From positions 1-48,144 of IMG/VR virus record IMGVR_UViG_3300031974_002798: a stretch of DNA of 48,144 nucleotides. One strand, 5' to 3'. The notes under the pieces are model-generated. The model was given only the letters and a program-made list of their open reading frames with translations. It was not told where the DNA came from and did not search any database. Positions 15,016 through 22,743 of this stretch are shown here, one piece after another; the stretch's first letter is position 1; each line of letters starts with the position of its first letter. This DNA is from a virus. The position numbers and the translations under genes were made by a program.

Positions 15016-15507
15016 TTAAAGTTTTGTTAACATTCCCATATATTGTAGGAGTACATCCTTCTCCGCCAGAAACACCTTAGCAAACTTAGGGTCATACATA
15101 GTGATAGACTCTGAGTTGTGTTTGATGTCTGCGACTTTGATGAGTTTTGCTCGGTCACTCACTACACCCAACCTCTTTGCTTCGTTGGTCTTCCTTAGCT
15201 TCCTGTTTTGTTGAGGGAAACTATCTTTTGTGAATACATCAGTTAGGTCAACCACCAAACTTAGAATGTCAGTAGCGTCAGCGACATCAAAGTTCTGAAA
15301 CAGAAATGTCCTCAACTGACTATGAGTAACATCGGTGTCCTCTAACACATCGTGGAGGAGAGCTGCGTAAACCATATTGTCATCACCACCCATATCCTTA
15401 ACCATCTTAGCGACAGCAATGGGGTGGATGATGTAAGGGTCGTTGGTGTACTTCCTCAGTTGTGTACCATGTGCTTTGGTTGCGAAGTCTAATACTATTT
15501 GGTACAT
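15016..15507 (-). CDS. HD-domain hydrolase, MESH1/SpoT-like
   Basis: 163 residues from the start at 15507 (MYQIVLDFATKAHG); an in-frame ATG four codons upstream at 15519 would leave only a 7-nt gap to the promoter, against the usual 18-23. HD-type metal ligands: H in YIIHPIA, HD in LLHDVLEDT, and D in KVADIKHNSES. The order AHGTQLRKYTxxPYIxHP ... LLHDVLEDT ... KxADxxHN is that of (p)ppGpp hydrolases (SpoT N-domain, MESH1). A phage enzyme of this kind could lower the host starvation alarmone; substrate not proven. Confidence 0.85.
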   Translation of the reverse strand: MYQIVLDFATKAHGTQLRKYTNDPYIIHPIAVAKMVKDMGGDDNMVYAALLHDVLEDTDVTHSQLRTFLFQNFDVADATDILSLVVDLTDVFTKDSFPQQNRKLRKTNEAKRLGVVSDRAKLIKVADIKHNSESITMYDPKFAKVFLAEKDVLLQYMGMLTKL

Positions 15508-15526
15508 ATCCTTAATCATTACAGAA

Positions 15527-15558
15527 CTAAAGTACGAATAATAGTTGATATATCCAAA
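15527..15558 (-). promoter_or_regulatory. Bacteroidetes-type promoter for 15016..15507
   Basis: Minus-strand TTTG (15555..15558), 20-nt spacer, TACTTTAG (15527..15534). The distance to the ATG at 15507 is 19 nt, matching the units at 6051 and 7253. Confidence 0.65.
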
Positions 15559-15573
15559 TCCTAAATGTTAAAA

Positions 15574-15735
15574 TTATGTTAAATCTTTGTTCTTATGCTT
15601 CTTCTTACGAGTGTAGACTTTCTTACTCTTTACCACTTGTTCGGTCATTTTCTTACCGATGTGGCGAGCAGCTTCACCTGATGTCCAACCACCATTGAAG
15701 TCCAAAGTATCCTTATGTTTCTTATTCTTTGCCAT
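15574..15735 (-). CDS. Small lysine-rich protein
   Basis: 53 residues starting MAKNKKHKDTLDFNGGWTSG, then EAARHIGKKMTEQVV and a KKVYTRKKKHKNKDLT tail. Very basic, possibly nucleic-acid-binding or a virion-packaged protein. Function unknown. Its ATG is only 7 nt from the -7 box of the upstream promoter. Confidence 0.7.
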   Translation of the reverse strand: MAKNKKHKDTLDFNGGWTSGEAARHIGKKMTEQVVKSKKVYTRKKKHKNKDLT

Positions 15736-15742
15736 TTGTACT

Positions 15743-15774
15743 ACAATATAATAAAAAAAGGGGACTTATCCAAA
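15743..15774 (-). promoter_or_regulatory. Bacteroidetes-type promoter overlapping a terminator
   Basis: Minus-strand TTTG (15771..15774) lies in the loop of the hairpin at 15758..15781; 20 nt later is TATATTGT (15743..15750). Promoter and terminator thus share the same DNA. Confidence 0.5.
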
Positions 15775-15781
15775 TCCCCTT
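15753..15781 (-). terminator. Rho-independent terminator of 15786..15920
   Basis: Minus strand reads AAGGGGA, a 10-nt loop, TCCCCTT, then a T-run. The 7-bp GC-centred stem with a poly-T tail directly follows the stop of the gene at 15786..15920. It is the only clear hairpin terminator I found in the window. Confidence 0.7.
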
Positions 15782-15785
15782 CAAA

Positions 15786-15920
15786 TTATTTTCCTTGTCC
15801 TCTGTACTTTTTTTTGTAGTGTTTAGAGTGTTTCATTTTGGATGTCCTCTTTTTTGAGTGAACACCCTTTCTCTTTCGACTTTTGGATTCTATTTTTGTA
15901 TTTGATAATGCTCTAGCCAT
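15786..15920 (-). CDS. Small highly basic conserved phage protein
   Basis: 44 residues starting MARALSNTKIESKSRKRKG and ending HYKKKYRGQGK. The pattern RKRKGVHSKKRTSKxKxSKxYKKKYRGQG is familiar from small proteins of phages and prophages of Bacteroidetes. Probably DNA- or RNA-binding; no experimental role known to me. It is the last gene of the transcript, directly before a terminator. Confidence 0.8.
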   Translation of the reverse strand: MARALSNTKIESKSRKRKGVHSKKRTSKMKHSKHYKKKYRGQGK

Positions 15921-15933
15921 AGTGTTTTAATTA

Positions 15934-18459
15934 TTAAAAAGGTTGTATTCCATAATCACCAATATTACCTTTGAATAACTTTTGATCTTTTGATTTTAAC
16001 TTTCCAAATGATTTGCTTAACTTCTTTATTCCTTGGGTGAAAAGATTAAAATTATCCCTATCGTAATTGTCCTCCATGTATTCATCCGCCATTAATGTTG
16101 CATCATCAATGTTATCTGCTGCCACAAGAAGAATTACTTTCTGATCCCTCTTAGGATTCCAATACTGTAATCTAAAGATAGCTTGATCCGGAGCAATATC
16201 TTTCTTGTATGTACTAAAATCTACTGAACTTTGTTTGAGTTTTGGGATTTCATTCAGATAATGTCCAAACTTATATTTGAAAGATCCTTTATGATAAATA
16301 TTGTTACCCTTTACACTTTCAATTTCTGTATAATCGAAATCAAAACCATCATATCCAGGTTCCCATCGATGCGGAGACTCCAGGTCTCCAATAAAATTCT
16401 TTGTACCCACCCAGGTGATTTTTACTGTTAAAGGCTGTCCTAATCTGGGTTCTAAACCGACATCTGGGTAATTATGAAGAGCATATGTTTTACCCTTACG
16501 GAGAGCCTTCATAATTTTCCTATTGTGTTTGTTGTATGTATCAAGATCTACTGGACTGTGTTTGAGTTTTGGGTTTCCTTTCGTCCACCATCTGTATTCT
16601 TCGGATACTACTTCTGCTTCCCTCATGGAAAATATTTTATTCATTTTTATCGCGTCTTCATCTGGGGTACTAGGGGAAACCTTTCCTGTTTTAAGATTCA
16701 TTTCAAATCCATTCATATATGAAGGATTACCATCACCTAAATCAACGTAAAATTTTATTTTTCCATTGATAGGGGTTTCATCATATCCCTCAAGTTTACC
16801 CCCTACTTTTTTGGCTGCTGCTATTAATCTATTATGAAGATCATCATTAGAACCTTTCTTTTTCATTTTTCTTAGACTTTTCTTCCACCCTCTGTAATCT
16901 TCGGATACTACTTCTGCTTCATTAAACGGCCCTCTCTTCCCCTTCTTTATTGGAGTAACGATGTATACATTTCCTTTCATGTCATTGTCATCGTCTGACC
17001 AAGGATAGGGAATATTTGTCCATTTCTTCTTACCAGTCTTTTTTATATCCCCTATTTCATCAAAACCTACCACTACAGCATCTTCTAAACCTCTACCAGT
17101 ACCTCTTTCCTCTTCGTAATATACAAAATGCTTTCTGCTAACAGATATAACAACTCCTGCTGAGTAATTACCAGTGGAATAAGAAACTATAACATAATCT
17201 CCTGCTTTAATCTTTACATTAGATGAATTATAGATTTTACTGTGTTTGAGTTTTGGGTTTCCTTCATGTCCGTAGATGTGTCCATCGGATCCTAATTCTG
17301 CTTCACTAAGCGATTCTTCCATCTGAGTGTCTAATGGTTTTCTTAAATCGACAGTCTTAGGCCCATTATCTAAAACCCAACCATATAATTTCTTCTTCCA
17401 CTCTTTTTCTGGAGTAATACCACCACCCTGCTTTTTGATTGGAAGTGATTTGAACCCCTTTACAGCACCTTTCATTTCGTTTCCTTTAGAATCTTTATAA
17501 GTTATTGTATTTTCTCTATTGTTTAGAATAACATCGATTCTACCATTCAATCCTTTTGGTAAACCACCAGTTAAGATACCCCAAATCGTTTTAGCAGCAC
17601 CTTCATGCGTTAAGAGTAAGATGTCATCAGGAACTACTCTACTTCTTTCCTTATTCTGCTTAACTGCCAAATGATAGTTTGTTAATACCCATATAAGGTG
17701 AATGTTTTTGGAGTCATAACCTGCGTCTACCAATGGTTTGATTACAGATGTGATTGAACCCACCTTTTTAGCTGTGATATCGAACAATAGGTTAGGTAAG
17801 GTTTCTTTATTTTGCTTTCCCTTCAACATATTGATTAACCACTTATCTTTCAATCCCATTGCATCTACAATAAGGTGTAGTGACATTACATTGTTAGGAT
17901 TCTTTAGGTCTGCTGCGACATCTGCGATAGTCATTCCCTTACCTAATACAAATTCTTCAACGTGAGCTTTGTCTTTTGGTTTGAGTTTGTTACCATACTT
18001 CTTATACCACTTATCAACTGAGAACTTACCCAATTGGTCTAATTTACCAACGGCTTTCTTCATTTCATCAACATCTCTCACTTTGAATCCAGCTGCGTCA
18101 ATGAAGTTATCAATCGCGAATCCTTTACCACTACCAGCACCACCTGCCATAAAGACTATCTGTCCGTAGGGTGACCTGTTTGAGAATGTGATTAGTTTTT
18201 CATCTAATTGTTCTGATTCGTTTACTGATTCTTCAATCTTCTTTACAAATCGAGGATAAACCCATGCTTCTTCGCCAGCGTATTTTAAACTGTTACCAAC
18301 TACCTCTTTGCCAGATTTAAGTCTTGGTATATCTTTATTATCTACAGCTAACCTTTCACCATTGATCATTACTACTATTGTATAAGGGCTTTTTGCTTCG
18401 TTTACTGATTCACTTAGTTGTGATTTTATCTCTGATTGTATAAATTCTCTTAGATTCAT
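15934..18459 (-). CDS. Large modular P-loop (kinase-like) protein, possibly virion-packaged
   Basis: 841 residues. The N-terminus MNLREFIQSEIKSQLSE is an amphipathic helix ending in E, like the capsid-targeting peptides cut by T4-type prohead protease. A P-loop GGAGSGKG at 106-113, then PDDILLLTHEGA and a basic region, suggests a zeta-toxin- or nucleotide-kinase-like ATP-binding domain up to about residue 370. The remainder holds small modules joined by similar linkers: LSEAELGSDG (about 385), NEAEVVSEDY (about 513), REAEVVSEEYRWW (about 615). The motif (E/K)GNPKLKHS follows the first and third; IPKLKQSSVDF (about 740) is a variant. The DNA around 17241, 16557 and 16231 shows matching direct repeats. 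Confidence 0.8.
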   Translation of the reverse strand: MNLREFIQSEIKSQLSESVNEAKSPYTIVVMINGERLAVDNKDIPRLKSGKEVVGNSLKYAGEEAWVYPRFVKKIEESVNESEQLDEKLITFSNRSPYGQIVFMAGGAGSGKGFAIDNFIDAAGFKVRDVDEMKKAVGKLDQLGKFSVDKWYKKYGNKLKPKDKAHVEEFVLGKGMTIADVAADLKNPNNVMSLHLIVDAMGLKDKWLINMLKGKQNKETLPNLLFDITAKKVGSITSVIKPLVDAGYDSKNIHLIWVLTNYHLAVKQNKERSRVVPDDILLLTHEGAAKTIWGILTGGLPKGLNGRIDVILNNRENTITYKDSKGNEMKGAVKGFKSLPIKKQGGGITPEKEWKKKLYGWVLDNGPKTVDLRKPLDTQMEESLSEAELGSDGHIYGHEGNPKLKHSKIYNSSNVKIKAGDYVIVSYSTGNYSAGVVISVSRKHFVYYEEERGTGRGLEDAVVVGFDEIGDIKKTGKKKWTNIPYPWSDDDNDMKGNVYIVTPIKKGKRGPFNEAEVVSEDYRGWKKSLRKMKKKGSNDDLHNRLIAAAKKVGGKLEGYDETPINGKIKFYVDLGDGNPSYMNGFEMNLKTGKVSPSTPDEDAIKMNKIFSMREAEVVSEEYRWWTKGNPKLKHSPVDLDTYNKHNRKIMKALRKGKTYALHNYPDVGLEPRLGQPLTVKITWVGTKNFIGDLESPHRWEPGYDGFDFDYTEIESVKGNNIYHKGSFKYKFGHYLNEIPKLKQSSVDFSTYKKDIAPDQAIFRLQYWNPKRDQKVILLVAADNIDDATLMADEYMEDNYDRDNFNLFTQGIKKLSKSFGKLKSKDQKLFKGNIGDYGIQPF
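16216..17265 (-). repeat. Dispersed direct repeats inside 15934..18459
   Basis: TGTGTTTGAGTTTTGGGTTT plus CCTT occurs at 16557..16580 and 17241..17264, with a variant TTTGTTTGAGTTTTGGGATTT near 16231. A second pair, ATCTTCGGATACTACTTCTG type, is near 16600 and 16900. They encode the (GN)PKLK and EVVSE linkers and would allow module shuffling. Confidence 0.7.
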
Positions 18460-18623
18460 TTTTTGTCTCCGTATGGGAACATTTTGTTCAATTTGTCCTG
18501 TCTACCACTACACCCACAATCGGACTTACCAACTGCTTTGGCAATCTTTTCTGCTAAGATATCCAACTTAGTTGCGGATGTTATCTTTTTGATATCATCA
18601 CCCAATCCTCTTGATTTACTCAT
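18456..18623 (-). CDS. Small CGC-containing phage protein
   Basis: 55 residues starting MSKSRGLGDDIKKITSATK and ending NKMFPYGDKK. The motif KSDCGCSGRQDKLNKMFPYG matches a conserved uncharacterised phage protein (usually DCGCxxRxxxLNKxFPY). Its TGA overlaps the ATG of the large gene downstream. Function unknown. Confidence 0.75.
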   Translation of the reverse strand: MSKSRGLGDDIKKITSATKLDILAEKIAKAVGKSDCGCSGRQDKLNKMFPYGDKK

Positions 18624-18846
18624 CACCACCTTCTATTCTCATGCTCAAACCTTCTTTCACCATCGATTGATATATCTCTGTTATCAAAACCTCATCGTCT
18701 GAGTCTTTTACTTCACATACACCATTATTATGAACGATGTTTGCTATTGACCCAGCCTGAAGATGTGGATAATTGAGATACTTTTGAATTACCATAGTGA
18801 CGTGTTCAAAGGTATTTACATTATCATTTAATATAAATAGTCTCAT
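18616..18846 (-). CDS. clpS: ClpS-like protease adaptor
   Basis: 76 residues covering the ClpS core: LFILNDNVNTFEHVTMVIQK (ClpS: LYNDDxxTxExVxxVL), then IVHNNGVCEV (ClpS: VHxxGxAxV) and a final amphipathic helix. ClpS binds N-end-rule substrates and hands them to ClpAP. The N-terminal extension that couples ClpS to ClpA is almost absent, so it may alter rather than mimic host delivery. Sits in a run of small genes; the start shares ATGA with the upstream gene. Confidence 0.8.
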   Translation of the reverse strand: MRLFILNDNVNTFEHVTMVIQKYLNYPHLQAGSIANIVHNNGVCEVKDSDDEVLITEIYQSMVKEGLSMRIEGGDE

Positions 18847-19004
18847 AAATCGTATTTCAGTTTGAAATTCTCTATCACTTCTTTTAAGTCTATCAAATCA
18901 CAAACATCAGCCTCAATGGGTCTTCCATCATCATTCATAACATACACAATGTGACCTTTAATTGTTGTCACTTCCTGTGGTAGTTGTTTCACTAATATTT
19001 TCAT
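18843..19004 (-). CDS. Hypothetical 53-aa protein
   Basis: 53 residues starting MKILVKQLPQEVTTIKGHI; a beta-rich N-terminus and a helical, acidic C-terminus. Overlaps the 3' end of the upstream gene and shares ATGA with the ClpS-like gene. Not recognised. Confidence 0.7.
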   Translation of the reverse strand: MKILVKQLPQEVTTIKGHIVYVMNDDGRPIEADVCDLIDLKEVIENFKLKYDL

Positions 19005-19197
19005 TCATATTCTCCAAACCTTTTAGTATGGTAACCAACTTTGCACATTTCTCATAGTGTTCCACTTCAGTAAAGTATTCCAATAACAGGTTTACAAACT
19101 GAACTCTCATACTATGGTTGAACTCATAAGTCCATTCAAAATCCTTTTTGGTTAGGATTTCATATGCGTTGACCATTACTTTCTTTTCGTAGTTCAT
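18958..19197 (-). CDS. Hypothetical helical protein
   Basis: 79 residues, helical: MNYEKKVMVNAYEILTKKDF... The C-terminal tail (SETTTTGSDNN) is polar and overlaps the next gene in another frame by 47 nt. A TATTTATA motif ends 4 nt before the ATG. Not recognised; overlap length makes the very C-terminus doubtful. Confidence 0.7.
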   Translation of the reverse strand: MNYEKKVMVNAYEILTKKDFEWTYEFNHSMRVQFVNLLLEYFTEVEHYEKCAKLVTILKGLENMNENISETTTTGSDNN

Positions 19198-19201
19198 TGT
19201 A

Positions 19202-19209
19202 TATAAATA
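19202..19209 (-). promoter_or_regulatory. TATTTATA motif
   Basis: Minus-strand TATTTATA 4 nt before the ATG at 19197. If it is a promoter core the transcript would be essentially leaderless. See also 22905, 22933, 26630, 27174. Confidence 0.35.
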
Positions 19210-19220
19210 TGATTTTAAAT

Positions 19221-20882
19221 TTAGTGAATTATCTTATTGATGTAGTTTTGTACATCTCTATCTGTAAACTCCCTCACCAAATGAGTTTTGATAGTAACAT
19301 CAGGATACTTTGACTTTAGTTTGTCTACTGCTTTGATGTTCTTTGATGAATCATCCATAAAAGCCACATCCGTATATCCTTTCTTAATGTGTTTCTCAAT
19401 CCAATCTGCTTTGTCTTTTGGATTGTTACTACCCAATGCAACTACATAGACATCAATCCCCATCTCCTTTTTGAACCAATGTTTTATTGGGAATCCCATT
19501 GCCCTAGCAGTAAGAATGGTAACCCTTTTGTCTCCTTTCATAGACATTCTTTTCAGTAAGTCAACATTCTTCTTAATCGCTTTGGGTTCATTCAACATCT
19601 TATTGAAGTCACTAAAGTCATATACATCACCCGACTTCTCTTTATACTTAGCATATTGTGCTGGGTCTAACTTTGTTTCAGTACCATCTTTGTGTTTAAC
19701 ATAGATGAATGATTTGGTTGTTGCCAATGTATCATCAAAATCAAACACTCTTAATGATTTACCCTCACTCAACATTCTGATTTCGTCTACGAACACATCT
19801 GATATAAGTTCATCTAAGTTCATATACTTATCTTTCTCTGTGTTCCTAATCCAAGTACCAATATCTGGCCCCTTCATATCTGATGGTGCGTCCTTACCAC
19901 TAACAGACAAATCAAAGTTGACGAACCTCTGTGCGTCCATACCAACAATCTTACCGAACTTCACAATTTGGTCATCCGATAGAGTGGTTCTCTTTTGAAA
20001 TCTTTTGTAGTCCACTATCATCTCAGGCTTGAAGTGTTGTAATGACACCAAAAACACTATGTTGTTCAACTCTTCATTTGAGTATGTTAGTTTGTTCAAC
20101 TGCTTTGACAATAGAGTCGATGGGTTCTTTCTCAGTAGAGATGCTAAGAATATAATGTAGTCGTTGTCGTCTATGTATGGTTTGGTCACCTTCAAAGATG
20201 GTAGTATAAGTTTGGTGAACCCAATCTTATCATTCATCTCCATATAGGCCTTTGGACTCTTTGCTGACTTAATTGATTTGATGAACTCATCTCTGATTCT
20301 CTCAGCACTTACCCCCTTTAGTGTTGGGTCGTTTTGTAGTGCTGATAGTAAGTCTTTATCGAATGTACCTCCCAATCGGGCTTGGAATCTCAATGCCCTC
20401 AATTTTCTGAGTGGGTCTTCTTCGAATCTCTCTACTGCTTTACCTACAGTTCTGATTTTGTTCTTCTTTAGGTCTTCTATACCACCAACCAAATCGACTA
20501 TCTCTTTCTTATCAATGTCATAGAAAAGAGCATTGACAGTCAAATCTCGTCTTCGTACATCACCTTCAATATCTGTGTAGTCTACAGATGTGGGTCGTCT
20601 ACCCTTACCGATATCTTTTCTGAATGTAGCAATCTCATTACCATTTACAATCACCACCCCAAATGCCTTACCAACTTCGGCGGTGTTGAATCCGTTATCG
20701 GTAGCAATCTTCAGAACCTCATCAGGTTTTGCATCAGTAGCTAAATCAAAGTCTTTTGGACTCTTACCCAAAATCGCATCTCTTACCGCTCCACCAACAA
20801 CATAGAGTTTCTTACCACTCTTTTTGAATGCTCTGTGGATTTTGGTTATGTCCGATGGTATTTTAAGTTTCAATGTTTCCAT
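19221..20882 (-). CDS. CCA-adding/poly(A) polymerase fused to a HAD domain
   Basis: 553 residues. N-terminal class II nucleotidyltransferase: YVVGGAVRDAILG at 28-39, metal-binding DFD at 44-46, RRRDLTVNA at 110-118 and DPLRKLRALRFQARL at 156-170, then a head-to-body helical region. This is the layout of CCA-adding enzyme or poly(A) polymerase. The C-terminal 170 residues are a HAD phosphatase-like domain: VFDFDDTLATT (D381, D383), ILTAR (456-460), FMDDSSKN (508-515). The fusion could process RNA 3' ends: phosphate removal plus nucleotide addition (inference). The start overlaps the stop of the upstream gene by a few bases. Confidence 0.85.
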   Translation of the reverse strand: METLKLKIPSDITKIHRAFKKSGKKLYVVGGAVRDAILGKSPKDFDLATDAKPDEVLKIATDNGFNTAEVGKAFGVVIVNGNEIATFRKDIGKGRRPTSVDYTDIEGDVRRRDLTVNALFYDIDKKEIVDLVGGIEDLKKNKIRTVGKAVERFEEDPLRKLRALRFQARLGGTFDKDLLSALQNDPTLKGVSAERIRDEFIKSIKSAKSPKAYMEMNDKIGFTKLILPSLKVTKPYIDDNDYIIFLASLLRKNPSTLLSKQLNKLTYSNEELNNIVFLVSLQHFKPEMIVDYKRFQKRTTLSDDQIVKFGKIVGMDAQRFVNFDLSVSGKDAPSDMKGPDIGTWIRNTEKDKYMNLDELISDVFVDEIRMLSEGKSLRVFDFDDTLATTKSFIYVKHKDGTETKLDPAQYAKYKEKSGDVYDFSDFNKMLNEPKAIKKNVDLLKRMSMKGDKRVTILTARAMGFPIKHWFKKEMGIDVYVVALGSNNPKDKADWIEKHIKKGYTDVAFMDDSSKNIKAVDKLKSKYPDVTIKTHLVREFTDRDVQNYINKIIH

Positions 20883-20883
20883 A

Positions 20884-21651
20884 CTACTTTAGTGTTGGAA
20901 TACCACCAATCTTTGGTATTCTCTTCTTCCAAGTGTTGTAAATCAGTTTTCTTTTTTTGATGTCTATTACATCATCATCAACTAATGAATCTAAGTAATC
21001 ATCTACTACCTTCTGATATGGTTGTTTCAATGTCTTTGCTTTTGAGTACAAACCATGAATGTTTGCATCAACCTCTTTTGGTAACAGATAGTACTTATAG
21101 TATATTTCAGGATTCTGTCTGATTTTACGCCTCATAGCTTTGTCACCTCTCAATCTCTTTGATGATTTCTCTGCTGGAGAATCTTTACCATGTGTTAGAT
21201 GTTCAATCTCATGTCTTACCAAATCCCTCAACACAGGTTGTATCTTTGAGAACACCCTACCACTTTCAGCATCATTTGGATGTAGTCCTATCAAAACCTC
21301 AATGTTTGCGAACTCCGCTTCCGCATCTGCTGAACCATCGATGAAGAACTTACCTTCTTCTACGCCTTCATCACTTATAGCCAACTTCATTTCCACTTCT
21401 ACATCTACACCACTTACTTCATCTGAATAGTCACCCACATACAATGTAGCTCTTTCAGCATTGAACATATCACTCATTTTAGTAGTTGGTGCAGGATCTT
21501 TGCGAACAACATACCCCTTATACTTTTTGGGGTTTTCTTCAGTACCACTACCTTTGGCGGCTTTCTTTATTGTTTTGAAGATGTCTTTGTTGATTTCACC
21601 TGTGAGTTTGTCGTACATACCCTCTACTATCAAATGTTTTAATCGAATCAT
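20884..21651 (-). CDS. HExxH (zincin-type) phage peptidase-like protein
   Basis: 255 residues. A zinc-metalloprotease motif VRHEIEHLTHG appears at about residues 159-169, followed by a basic region. The N-terminus is MIRLKHLIVEGMYDK: short, amphipathic and with LIVE-G resembling the (I/L)-x-E cleavage site of T4-type prohead protease, so the first 10 residues may be a capsid-targeting peptide. A virion-packaged protease is possible. The -7 box of a promoter overlaps its start codon. Confidence 0.75.
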   Translation of the reverse strand: MIRLKHLIVEGMYDKLTGEINKDIFKTIKKAAKGSGTEENPKKYKGYVVRKDPAPTTKMSDMFNAERATLYVGDYSDEVSGVDVEVEMKLAISDEGVEEGKFFIDGSADAEAEFANIEVLIGLHPNDAESGRVFSKIQPVLRDLVRHEIEHLTHGKDSPAEKSSKRLRGDKAMRRKIRQNPEIYYKYYLLPKEVDANIHGLYSKAKTLKQPYQKVVDDYLDSLVDDDVIDIKKRKLIYNTWKKRIPKIGGIPTLK

Positions 21652-21680
21652 AATATACGAAATCTTTTTTATATATCCAA
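21650..21680 (-). promoter_or_regulatory. Bacteroidetes-type promoter abutting the start of 20884..21651
   Basis: Minus-strand TTG (21678..21680), 20-nt spacer, TATATTAT (21650..21657), in which the final AT belongs to the ATG of the peptidase gene. Either transcription begins within the gene or the element is used differently. Confidence 0.45.
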
Positions 21681-22607
21681 CCTTTTGTCAGGAGTTTTGA
21701 AATCTTTTTTCCTCATCACAGTCTTAGCGATTGCTTTGTTAGCCTTCTTCATAAAAGGTATGTTGATATTAGTTCTGTCATCAGTAGCCACAATGGAGTT
21801 GTATTTGTTTAGGAACTCAACGAACTCATTCTTTTTCTTTGATAGTCTTTTGAAGAACCCAATAAGTTCAGCTGATGATATCTCCTTACCATTACGAGGA
21901 TCGTTGAGTCTGTCAAAGAAGTGTTTGTCTGTGATTACCACATCCATTGGATTGAGTTTCTTATCAGCAAAGGTGTCTATCTTTTGTAGGTCAGCCATTG
22001 GGATTTCATTGATAGGTACACAATTTGGCACCATCTTACCACCTTTCTTCTTACCACCAACTTGTTTGTATCCCTTCCAACATGCTTCTTTCACCAATCT
22101 GTATTTGAGTAATGGTTTGCCATTGATTGTAATGTCACCCTTTTCGTTCTTATCGATTGACTTCACTACAATTCGTTTGTTTTTGAACTTACCACCCAAT
22201 ACAGTATCACCCACTTTGATAGGGATTGTGATATTTTCTAATATCTCATTGATTGTGTTCGCAATGTGTTTATATAGTTTGATAGCATTATTAGCTGATA
22301 GATGAATTCGGTGTACATTCAACTTTACATCATCACCCCATTTATAGATTGCAGCTCCCCATCTATGATGACCATCTACAATATGATTGTCTTTTGATAT
22401 GATTAGGGGTTTCATCTTATTCGGAGATGTGAATCTGTTTGCTATACCTTGAACCTTATCTTTGTATAGTTCCTTCTGTGCCTTCTTCAACTTTGATGCT
22501 ACAATAGTTTCTTTGGTCACCTTTACCTTATCAGCAACCATAGAAAGTGCCTTACCCAAATCTTGGGTCTTTACCTGCGGCATATCTTTTCGACTGAAAT
22601 TAGGCAT
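21669..22607 (-). CDS. ParB/sulfiredoxin-like N-terminal domain protein
   Basis: 312 residues. Residues about 70-85 (PLIISKDNHIVDGHHRWGAA) carry the ParB/Srx signature GHHR in a nucleotide-binding fold. The middle contains CWKGYKQVGGKKKGGKMVPN, a conserved motif found in many marine T4-like phage proteins of unknown role. DNA or nucleotide binding is likely; segregation is not implied. Downstream it ends near the promoter of the peptidase gene. Confidence 0.8.
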   Translation of the reverse strand: MPNFSRKDMPQVKTQDLGKALSMVADKVKVTKETIVASKLKKAQKELYKDKVQGIANRFTSPNKMKPLIISKDNHIVDGHHRWGAAIYKWGDDVKLNVHRIHLSANNAIKLYKHIANTINEILENITIPIKVGDTVLGGKFKNKRIVVKSIDKNEKGDITINGKPLLKYRLVKEACWKGYKQVGGKKKGGKMVPNCVPINEIPMADLQKIDTFADKKLNPMDVVITDKHFFDRLNDPRNGKEISSAELIGFFKRLSKKKNEFVEFLNKYNSIVATDDRTNINIPFMKKANKAIAKTVMRKKDFKTPDKRLDI

Positions 22608-22743
22608 CCTTCCCCTTCAGATATTTTGATACAAGCTCAATCTCCTCACGGATGATTTCTTTGATTTGTGACTCATATTTGGTGAACTTAGAGTTTTTGT
22701 ATTTAGTGTACACCTCTTCCAAATGTTCTTTTAGCTCATTCAT
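22600..22743 (-). CDS. Hypothetical helical protein
   Basis: 47 residues, all helix (MNELKEHLEEVYTKYKNSKF...). Overlaps the starts of both neighbours in the usual ATGA or short-overlap manner. Not recognised. Confidence 0.7.
   Translation of the reverse strand: MNELKEHLEEVYTKYKNSKFTKYESQIKEIIREEIELVSKYLKGKDA

Noticed and set aside
21685-22305. 206-codon plus-strand frame
   Set aside because: Antisense to the ParB-like gene, with hydrophobic low-information sequence and no promoter or neighbours on the plus strand.
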